Shown here: positions 1 through 5,259 of the stretch, in pieces | Position numbering within the stretch: the stretch's first letter is position 1 | How the letters are laid out: the number at the start of each line of letters is the position of its first letter | Origin: Bacteroidetes bacterium ADurb.Bin302 | GTDB taxonomy: Bacteria; Bacteroidota; Bacteroidia; Bacteroidales; Paludibacteraceae | Assembly (NCBI GenBank): GCA_002069025.1 | Contig: MWBK01000153.1 | Location: forward strand, 1-5,642 | Direction of reading: 5' to 3' | Length of the DNA: 5,642 nt | Notes under the pieces: generated by a model | Databases searched by the model: none | Seen by the model: the letters and a program-made list of their open reading frames with translations, nothing else | Told to the model about the DNA's origin: nothing | Position numbers and translations under genes: made by a program

Positions 1-1
1 A

Positions 2-46
2 GTGAAATTCGTTAATGGTATTGAAGAAAAACGGATCGCCGCCTAA
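2..46 (+). pseudogene. Possible C-terminal end of an IS transposase (partial at window edge)
   Basis: Only 14 codons and a TAA stop at 44-46 are visible, and they run off the left edge. The peptide (KFVNGIEEKRIAA at its end) is too short to assign to a family. The reason to call it a transposase tail is position: it stops a few bases before a sequence at 53-76 that resembles an IS256-type terminal repeat, and the gene on the far side of that repeat is missing its 5' part. The minus strand is also open across 1-60, so the coding strand is not certain. This is inference from context and weak on its own. Confidence 0.25.
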
Positions 47-52
47 ATCCCA

Positions 53-76
53 TACACAACTATTGACAATAGCTCC
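53..76 (+). mobile_element. Putative right terminal inverted repeat of an IS256-like element
   Basis: Read inward from its outer end (minus strand), the stretch goes GGAGCTATTGTCAATA and then GTTGTGTA. This resembles IS256/Mutator-family ends, which commonly carry a TTGTGTA-like block about 15-25 bases inside a G-rich tip. It lies exactly between a stop codon at 44-46 and the point where the acyltransferase frame becomes meaningful (about 77), as an insertion boundary should. The matching left end and target duplication are outside the window, so the call rests on resemblance and position only. Confidence 0.35.
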
Positions 77-216
77 TTGGAGATAGCGTGATTGTAGGTG
101 CCGGAGCAGTTGTTACAAAGTCTTTTCCATCGAATTCTGTCATCGCAGGAGTGCCAGCTATAATCATAAGAAGGCACAACTTGATATTACATGAATTTGA
201 ACCTGATGAATCTTAA
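77..216 (+). pseudogene. Hexapeptide-repeat (LbH) sugar O-acyltransferase, 3' remnant only
   Basis: The last 46 codons, in the frame of the GGA at 79 and ending with TAA at 214-216, give a classic C-terminus of the left-handed beta-helix acetyltransferases (WbbJ/NeuD/CysE-like). GDSVIVGAGAVVTKSFPSNS is followed by VIAGVPAIIIRR, the usual final coil and the 'AG.PA..I' exit. Such enzymes transfer acetyl groups from acetyl-CoA to nucleotide sugars or glycans in the cytoplasm. The same frame has stops at 64-66 and 70-72 (also 13-15 and 22-24). No other frame upstream continues the repeat pattern, and no start codon with a ribosome site is present. Family members are normally around 180-220 residues, so roughly three quarters of the gene is missing. 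The break coincides with a possible IS end at 53-76, suggesting that insertion decapitated the gene. Confidence 0.75.
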
Positions 217-224
217 AGCATAGC

Positions 225-255
225 ATGTTAAAGATGATTAACATTAATCCGATTA
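225..255. repeat. Inverted repeat ATGTTAA-N6-TTAACAT followed by TAATC-C-GATTA
   Basis: In the gap after the acyltransferase remnant, a perfect 7-bp inverted repeat (225-231 and 238-244, six-base spacer) is followed directly by a second short palindrome at 245-255 with arms TAATC and GATTA. There is no T-run, so a rho-independent terminator is unlikely. It could be an operator, a transcript-end hairpin or chance in AT-rich DNA. Nothing else recognisable is present between 217 and 326, and I see no convincing -35/-10 pair. Confidence 0.3.
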
Positions 256-537
256 GATAGTGCGATTTCCTAACATGAAGATTTCTAAGAATTTAAATTT
301 GTAAATTAAAATTAACACGGTATTTGATGCAAAATAAAAGTAACAACACAATACAAGCTTTTTGGGTTGGAATGGGTAGTTTAAGTGCGTTTACATTGAG
401 CATAATAAGTGCGGCTATACTTTCCCGTTATTTCGACAAGGCTGAATACGGAACATACCGTCAAATTCTATATGTTTACAGTACGTTGCTTGTTGTTTTT
501 TCAGGGCGCGGTGCCGTTTTGGTCTTGCTCAAGGGAA

Positions 538-559
538 GGATATCGTCTGGAAGATATCC
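538..559. repeat. 7-bp inverted repeat GGATATC-N8-GATATCC beside the frameshift
   Basis: GGATATC at 538-544 and its exact inverse GATATCC at 553-559 are separated by eight bases. It lies in codons for the conserved-looking GKDIVWKISK stretch, just downstream of where the flippase frame changes. It may simply be coding sequence, but such a hairpin could have promoted the nearby deletion. Confidence 0.4.
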
Positions 560-1413
560 AAAGTATTGTTTATTGCAGGATTTGTATTCTCAGTTTTTTT
601 ATTTTCCTTCTCCGGCATTATTTCAAATATTTTAAGAAACCCCGAATTAGCAATAGGGCTAAAATATTTTTCGCCAATACCTATGCTGCTTCTGCCAACA
701 CTTGGAATTGAAGGCATTTTTTCTACTTATAAAAAAACCATTTATATTGCCATTTACAATATAGCAACCAGGATTTTAATGCTTTTATTCATAGTCCTGC
801 CTGTTATAATATTTAAAGGTTCTTATCTCTATGCAATTTACGGCTGGATTGTAGTTTCAATCATTTCATTAATAATTGCCTATTATTTTAAAGGTATACC
901 CTTTAAAGGTATTCATGCAGAAAAAGCTAATCTTACTACAAAACAAGTTTTTCAGTATAGCTTGCCATTAGTAACTGCAAGCATTGCAGGTATAGCAATC
1001 CATTCGGCAGATCAATTCTTTATCAGTAGATACTTTGGGACTGAAATATTTGCTGTATTTGCAAATGGCTTCATTGAACTGCCCTTTGTTCATATGATAT
1101 CTACTTCAGCATCTGTTGTGCTAATGCCGGTGTTTTCAAAAATATTACATGAAAAAACTGATATTAACGTATTAAAAGATTTATGGACGAATACTCTCAC
1201 AAAATCTGCAATCCTTATTTATCCAATTTTAATTTTCTGCATGTATTATGCTGATGATTTAATAATATTTTTATATTCAGAAAAATATGCAGATTCCTCT
1301 TTATTTTTTCAAATTGCAATGATTAGAAATTTTTTTAACATTATAATTTTCGCACCTCTAATTTTAGCAGCGGGCAGAAGTAAATTTTATTCTAATTTTC
1401 ATATAGCGATGGC

Positions 1414-1440
1414 AATCTCGAAATCCCGCAGGCTATCCAT
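1414..1440 (-). pseudogene. Possible first codons of a four-helix-bundle (23S rRNA IVS-type) protein
   Basis: Read on the minus strand from ATG 1440, nine codons give MDSLRDFEI. This resembles the usual beginning of the small four-helix-bundle family (TIGR02436/IVP-like), which often starts M..(F/L)RDL.VWQKA. The reading then leaves the family pattern, exactly where the flippase sequence on the other strand begins, and stops in flippase DNA. The flank upstream of this ATG (1441-1569) has purine-rich minus-strand sequence with AAAGTCCAAAGTTCAAGG, similar to that often found before such genes. Nine residues are too few for a firm assignment. Confidence 0.2.
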
Positions 1441-1641
1441 AGAAGGCTTGTAAAAATATCCTTTTCACCGCTTGACTATTTTGTTGTTACAGGTTGCTTC
1501 GATCTTGAATTTTAAATCAATAATTTCTTTTTTGAGCCTTGAACTTTGGACTTTTTTATTCCCTTTTAAGTGATACCCGTTGGAATACATGATGTTTATG
1601 GAACTACTAATAAAAACTTTTGCTTTTTTAACCTCACCCCA
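1441..1641. other. Breakpoint scar between the two flippases
   Basis: This AT-rich stretch separates the end of recognisable flippase 1 homology (about 1413) from the start of recognisable flippase 2 homology (about 1642). It contains stops in most frames and no convincing promoter, terminator or ribosome site. A minus-strand frame is open through much of it (about 1465-1653), but its product is lysine/isoleucine-rich low-complexity sequence with no family features. A plus-strand frame from GTG 1570 fuses to flippase 2, but its first 24 codons do not look like a flippase. The stretch most likely holds debris from an insertion and deletion. Confidence 0.5.
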
Positions 1642-2982
1642 GTGTATTTGCAATCAATATTAAAACAGTTAACAAACTCCGGCCTAGCTAAGCGGTTGCT
1701 GAACGGCATGTTCTGGATAATACTCGCAGCCATTGTTTCCAGAGGTGCGGGCCTTATCATATCTATACCCTTAGCGCGATTTCTTGGTAAAGAGACCTAT
1801 GGTGAATATGGGATAATTTATACGACAATGACAATGTTCAGCATTGTTGTGGGTAGTGGCCTTTCAATGACTACGACTAAACACATAGCTGAATACCGCA
1901 CAACAAACCCAAATCGAGCTGGAAGGATCATAGCTCTTAGCAATGCATTTGCTGTCATCTTTAGCTTGGTAATGTCTTCTGTATTAGCTATTACAGCACC
2001 ATGGATAGCCAAGAATGCAATAGCAGCACCTCAATTATCTTTTTTATTAGCATTAAGCTCTTTAGGTATTTTTCTTACTACAATCAATCAAGTTCAAAAT
2101 GGCACCTTGGTTGGCTTGGAAGCTTTTAAAAGTATTTTGAGTCGAAATATTTTAAACAGCATAACACGCTTCATTCTTTTGCTCGTATTAACTTATTGTT
2201 TTGGTCTTCTAGGGACGATATTAGGAATGATCAGCGCTGAAGGAGTCACTTGGATTCTGAACCGTTCCGCAATCATAAAACATTGTAAACTCGCTGGCAT
2301 TATTATTAGTTATCATAAATGTCTTACTGAGTTTTCGATTATTTGGAATTTTTCCATACCTGCGGGAATTATTGGTGCATTAAGTGCCGTGATAGTGTGG
2401 GTAAGCACTGCAATTCTAGCGAATAGGCCGAACGGATACGCAGAAGTAGGCCTATATACTATGGCACTTCAATGGAAAACTGCAGTTATATTTGTTCCTC
2501 TTGCGCTAAACAATGTGGTGCTACCAATATTAGCAAACCTGTATGGATTAGGAGAAAACAAAAAGTATGCAACGGTTCTTAAAATTAACATATTATTTTA
2601 TTTATTTTCAACGAGCATCGCTGCATTAGCGATAGCCGCTTTATCTTCTTTTATTGCCAAGTTATACGGCCCTGAATTTATCAATGGAGCTAATGTAATT
2701 TCAATATTGGCATTTTCGTCTGTGTTTTTTGCTTTACAGGAGCTCCTTCTGAACGCCTTGGCTAGCCGGGGGAAAATTTGGCATGGTTTGGTTACCAGAA
2801 TCTTATCAGGGTTAATCATGATAGTGTTGACGATTAAGTTCACAGCACTTAATTGGGGCGCCTATGGCTTAGGCGTAGCTTCCGTTATTTCATATGCTTT
2901 TGGTTTTTTATTACAGTTAGCTTTTATACAAACAATTAATTCTAATGACAACGATATGGATGCTATTACAAAGCGCATTTAA
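1642..2982 (+). CDS. Oligosaccharide flippase, Wzx/RfbX family
   Basis: An inner-membrane transporter predicted to move undecaprenyl-linked oligosaccharide units to the periplasm. The opening ILKQLTNSGLAKRLLNGMFW, the IVSRG in the first helix, ARFLGKETYGEYG, and GLSMTTTKHIAEYR followed by NRAGRI are characteristic of the RfbX-like branch of the polysaccharide flippases. Hydrophobic segments continue to the end, giving about 12-14 membrane helices. It is intact: 446 residues from GTG 1642, a normal length. The start is uncertain. TTG 1648 and ATG 1708 are alternatives, and the frame is open back to GTG 1570, but none has a good Shine-Dalgarno. I prefer 1642 or 1648 because homologues begin a dozen or so residues before the LAKR motif. 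The gene lies 35 bp before the methyltransferase, so they are probably co-transcribed. It is likely the working flippase that replaces the broken copy upstream. Confidence 0.88.
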   Translation: MYLQSILKQLTNSGLAKRLLNGMFWIILAAIVSRGAGLIISIPLARFLGKETYGEYGIIYTTMTMFSIVVGSGLSMTTTKHIAEYRTTNPNRAGRIIALSNAFAVIFSLVMSSVLAITAPWIAKNAIAAPQLSFLLALSSLGIFLTTINQVQNGTLVGLEAFKSILSRNILNSITRFILLLVLTYCFGLLGTILGMISAEGVTWILNRSAIIKHCKLAGIIISYHKCLTEFSIIWNFSIPAGIIGALSAVIVWVSTAILANRPNGYAEVGLYTMALQWKTAVIFVPLALNNVVLPILANLYGLGENKKYATVLKINILFYLFSTSIAALAIAALSSFIAKLYGPEFINGANVISILAFSSVFFALQELLLNALASRGKIWHGLVTRILSGLIMIVLTIKFTALNWGAYGLGVASVISYAFGFLLQLAFIQTINSNDNDMDAITKRI

Positions 2983-2999
2983 TCATATTAGTTGAATTT

Positions 3000-3006
3000 G
3001 AGGAGG
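3000..3006 (+). promoter_or_regulatory. Strong Shine-Dalgarno for the methyltransferase
   Basis: GAGGAGG ends 11 bases before ATG 3018. It is the best ribosome site in the window and fixes that start. It contrasts with the flippase upstream, which has none. Confidence 0.85.
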
Positions 3007-3017
3007 TATTAGCGCAC

Positions 3018-3719
3018 ATGAAATGGCTACAGAAAGTCCCGCGTTTCAGGATTGTTGATCGTGAAGATTTTTTAGTAAAATACTGTTCTAATAAATCAGT
3101 ATTGCATCTTGGTTTTGTTGATTCAGAACTATTAAACGAACGAATAAATAATAACAAATGGTTACATAGCAAGCTAAATTCTGTTTGTGCTTCATTGTGG
3201 GGAGTTGATATTGATGAAGAAGGTATAGGAATAGCTAAAATAAACGGATACCTAAATATTGTGCGAGGGAATGTTGAAGACCCAGGTTCAATAAATATTA
3301 GAAACAAATTTGATGTTGTTCTTGCTGCTGATATCATAGAGCACTTGTCAAATATTCGGGGACTTTTAGAGACAATACGGCAGAATAAAAGTGAGAAGGG
3401 CGTTGGGATAATAACGACACCAAACGCAATGCGCTATTACAATCCTATATTTTCAATGTTCGGCTTTGAATTAATACATCCAACTCACACTTTATGGTTT
3501 TCAACGTCAACTATTAAATATTTATTAGAAAGCTCAGGTTATGAAATTTTGGATACATACATGTTTATAAACGCTAGTAAATTCAAGCCAACCATTAATG
3601 ATTCATTGGCAAGGAATTTGCTCAAGCTTCCCATATACTTACTCGATCGATTCTTTTCATGGACACTTCTTCGAATTTGCCCATTAATAAGCGACGGATT
3701 AATCGTTGTTTTCAGGTAA
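3018..3719 (+). CDS. Class I SAM-dependent methyltransferase of the polysaccharide cluster
   Basis: A 233-residue cytoplasmic enzyme expected to transfer a methyl group from S-adenosylmethionine, probably to a sugar or to a lipid-linked glycan given its neighbours; the acceptor cannot be read from the sequence. The Rossmann fold is visible: motif I is VLHLGFVDS (residues 28-36), the ribose-binding acidic strand end is GVDIDEEG (62-69), an acidic GNVED lies near 84-88, and motif IV is VLAADIIEHL (101-110). TTPN follows at 133-136 and HPTHTLWFS at 154-162. The 'LG.VDS' form instead of the common DxGxG loop recurs in this methyltransferase group, often with a WLH helix as here (48-50), so it is not a sign of inactivation. 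The C-terminal 50 residues are hydrophobic and basic and may touch the membrane. The ATG start is supported by a strong ribosome site. Confidence 0.85.
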   Translation: MKWLQKVPRFRIVDREDFLVKYCSNKSVLHLGFVDSELLNERINNNKWLHSKLNSVCASLWGVDIDEEGIGIAKINGYLNIVRGNVEDPGSINIRNKFDVVLAADIIEHLSNIRGLLETIRQNKSEKGVGIITTPNAMRYYNPIFSMFGFELIHPTHTLWFSTSTIKYLLESSGYEILDTYMFINASKFKPTINDSLARNLLKLPIYLLDRFFSWTLLRICPLISDGLIVVFR

Positions 3720-3754
3720 ATTTTGGTGTCTGATTTCATTATTTCCTTCTTGGT

Positions 3755-3782
3755 CGTGCCACCGCTGCGGCATGTTTTGTTT
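3755..3782 (+). terminator. Possible weak rho-independent terminator after the methyltransferase
   Basis: CGTGCC (3755-3760) can pair with GGCATG (3769-3774), a 6-bp stem with one G-T pair and an eight-base loop, followed by TTTTGTTT. It is 35 bases past the methyltransferase stop. The stem is short and the T-run is interrupted, so it may only attenuate read-through into the next gene. The rest of 3720-3839 shows nothing else on the plus strand. Confidence 0.35.
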
Positions 3783-3839
3783 CTCTCGCCATTGAGTTTC
3801 ATTTTGTCAGCATCATAATGTGTGTATTTAACTAAATAT

Positions 3840-3844
3840 AAAGG
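3840..3844 (+). promoter_or_regulatory. Ribosome site supporting the TTG start at 3853
   Basis: AAAGG lies eight bases before TTG 3853. It is moderate in strength but well spaced. No ATG or GTG occurs in frame close by, so this site decides the start. Confidence 0.55.
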
Positions 3845-3852
3845 TTTTATTA

Positions 3853-5217
3853 TTGAACGGTCTAAGATTAAAAGCACAAGAATTCGATACAGAAAGAATA
3901 TTACCACCACCTCACCTGCGTTTGTGGTTTCCCACGATAGTTGCCTTAATTATATGTTTTGGTTATATTCTTTGCGGGCGAGGTTTTGCGGGATTACATA
4001 TTCCAAGCGTACCCATATATATAGGTGAAGTTCTTCTGATTATATCGTTTATTTACTTCTTTGGCGATTTTTTTAAATACGGGGTTAATAGGTTCCAGGC
4101 TCTTCAATTACTCGTTTTTATAGGCTTTGTTTTTTTATTAGTAAAAGATTTAATCAATGAGCACCATGAAACAATTTCAATGCTTCGTGATAGCGCAACT
4201 TTTTATTACATGTTGTTTTTGTTTTTATTTTCGAATTACCGCGGTTCCCTTGTCTTTGCAAAGATTGTAGAATATCTATCCAAATACCATCTCTTGTTCG
4301 GACTTTCGCTATTTGCACATGCTCTTTTTGAGCCTTTTTTTTCATATTTCCTTGTTCTTGGTGATGATTTTTATGGGTTATTCTTCATGCCTGGTTGCAT
4401 GGTACCGCCTTTGGCGACGCTTATTATTGTAATTCTCACAGAAAAAGCAACCAGTAGAAAACTGACTTTGATGGAATTATTTAATATTGGAATATTATTC
4501 TCAGCGATCATCATGACGCAATCCCGAGGCGCTATTCTGGGGGCATTAGTCGCTTTGGGGGTTTATATTGTATTTCTCTCCAAATTTCGCGTGCGATTTT
4601 TGTCACTTTTATTGCTTGGAACTTTTTTCATTGTAGTTCCTATATATTTCTCTTTGCCTACCCTCCATGATTTTCAAGAGAGATTGTTTGTAAATTATGA
4701 ACGCAATGTGTTTGATTTTCTGCATTCTGAAGATATGTTGAAGGCTAAATTCAGAGCCTTGGTTGACCCCAAGGGAGATGAATACAAGGGGGCTACAGGT
4801 GAGGGCAGAATAAAATGGTGGAAAGCGGTTATTGAAGACAACAAATCATCGCCAGAAACTTTTCTACTTGGTCAGGGATTCGGGCAGAATTTGGGAGAAG
4901 CAATTAACTATGGGAAACATACTGTCAGAGGTGCGCATAATGCATGGATAAATATTTTTGGATGGACGGGCCTTGTAGGTGTCGTTCTCTATGCTATTTT
5001 TTTTCTAACAGTTTTTCGTTTTTTCTTTTTTGCTAGAAGACAACTTGATGCAAATGACCACCCTGATAAAATATTGGCCTGCAACACGGCCTTGGTTTTT
5101 CTCACTGCCGTGCTAGTAACTACTATGTTTGATAACAGCTTAAGCGGTCCCGCTATGGTGATTCCTCTTTATGTCTATTTAGGAAGCGCTGCCTCTGTAA
5201 TTTTAAGCCTTCGATGA
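3853..5217 (+). CDS. O-antigen polymerase/ligase-like membrane protein (Wzy_C/WaaL family)
   Basis: A 454-residue polytopic inner-membrane protein of the O-antigen ligase superfamily. It would either polymerise repeat units (Wzy) or transfer finished glycan to an acceptor such as lipid A core (WaaL-type). Hydrophobic helices fill residues 25-70, 83-97, 115-127, 147-195, 210-262, 368-393 and 410-450. Family marks are the MTQSRGA segment (221-227, with R225) at the start of a helix and a large periplasmic loop of about 270-360. The loop holds GEGRIKWWKAVIED (317-329) and LLGQGFGQ (338-345) and ends in GAHNAWINIFGWTG (360-373), whose histidine H362 matches the conserved H in the NxxxxxxxxxG-type segment. 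It starts with TTG 3853 after a moderate ribosome site. A cytoplasmic charged stretch of about 22 residues precedes the first helix. Polymerase and ligase cannot be told apart by sequence alone; a wzy role is natural beside wzx and glycosyltransferase genes. Confidence 0.85.
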   Translation: MNGLRLKAQEFDTERILPPPHLRLWFPTIVALIICFGYILCGRGFAGLHIPSVPIYIGEVLLIISFIYFFGDFFKYGVNRFQALQLLVFIGFVFLLVKDLINEHHETISMLRDSATFYYMLFLFLFSNYRGSLVFAKIVEYLSKYHLLFGLSLFAHALFEPFFSYFLVLGDDFYGLFFMPGCMVPPLATLIIVILTEKATSRKLTLMELFNIGILFSAIIMTQSRGAILGALVALGVYIVFLSKFRVRFLSLLLLGTFFIVVPIYFSLPTLHDFQERLFVNYERNVFDFLHSEDMLKAKFRALVDPKGDEYKGATGEGRIKWWKAVIEDNKSSPETFLLGQGFGQNLGEAINYGKHTVRGAHNAWINIFGWTGLVGVVLYAIFFLTVFRFFFFARRQLDANDHPDKILACNTALVFLTAVLVTTMFDNSLSGPAMVIPLYVYLGSAASVILSLR

Positions 5218-5248
5218 ATGCATACGCAGTCGATTTACTATAAAGATC

Positions 5249-5253
5249 AGGAG
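5249..5253 (+). promoter_or_regulatory. Ribosome site selecting ATG 5260 for the glycosyltransferase
   Basis: AGGAG lies six bases before ATG 5260. An in-frame ATG at 5218, directly abutting the previous TGA, would add 14 residues but has no ribosome site and would place this AGGAG inside the gene. Homologous GT4 proteins begin with the MRVLIVHN strand, which agrees with 5260. Confidence 0.8.
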
Positions 5254-5259
5254 AATAAT

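Larger units (their letters stand above)
327..1453 (+). pseudogene. Broken Wzx-type polysaccharide flippase (frameshifted and 3'-truncated)
   Basis: This is a relic of a polysaccharide flippase (Polysacc_synt/MATE-like fold), an inner-membrane protein that would translocate undecaprenyl-linked repeat units. The N-terminal part reads from ATG 327 and gives MQNKSNNTIQAFWVGMGSLS followed by a typical first helix pair with ILSRYFDKAEYGTYRQI. The remainder reads in another frame from about 533, with QGKDIVWKISKVLFIAGF and then many hydrophobic segments up to NFHIAMAI near 1413. The two parts join only if about 1 (mod 3) bases were lost around 500-535. The family usually has a GLP..Y.FLPR-like stretch of about 18 residues there, and only about 11 codons remain, so a deletion of about 22 bases fits. 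After 1413 the frame runs into unrelated sequence and stops at 1451-1453. The whole relic is about 375 codons against 430-480 expected. It resembles Bacteroidetes flippases and is AT-rich. It is unlikely to be functional. Confidence 0.85.

Noticed and set aside
1..107. Minus-strand open frame giving CVWDLGGDPFFFNTINEFH over the left edge.
   Set aside because: It looks protein-like, but it overlaps the convincing acyltransferase end and the possible IS end on the plus strand, has a stop just upstream and no start with a ribosome site. It could only be judged with sequence to the left.
409..711. Plus-strand open frame inside the flippase relic.
   Set aside because: Its product has no family pattern. 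It is the third frame across the broken region, while the other two frames carry the flippase sequence.
1465..1653. Minus-strand 62-residue open frame in the scar.
   Set aside because: Low-complexity lysine/isoleucine-rich product with no ribosome site, overlapping the flippase 2 start. Probably open because of base composition.
2966..3337. Minus-strand 123-residue open frame opposite the methyltransferase.
   Set aside because: A shadow of the methyltransferase, whose motifs and ribosome site are clear on the plus strand.
3539..3910. Minus-strand 123-residue open frame across the methyltransferase end and spacer.
   Set aside because: It overlaps two well-supported plus-strand genes and its product shows no domain. 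Only the short basic segment in the spacer was kept, as a low-interest observation.
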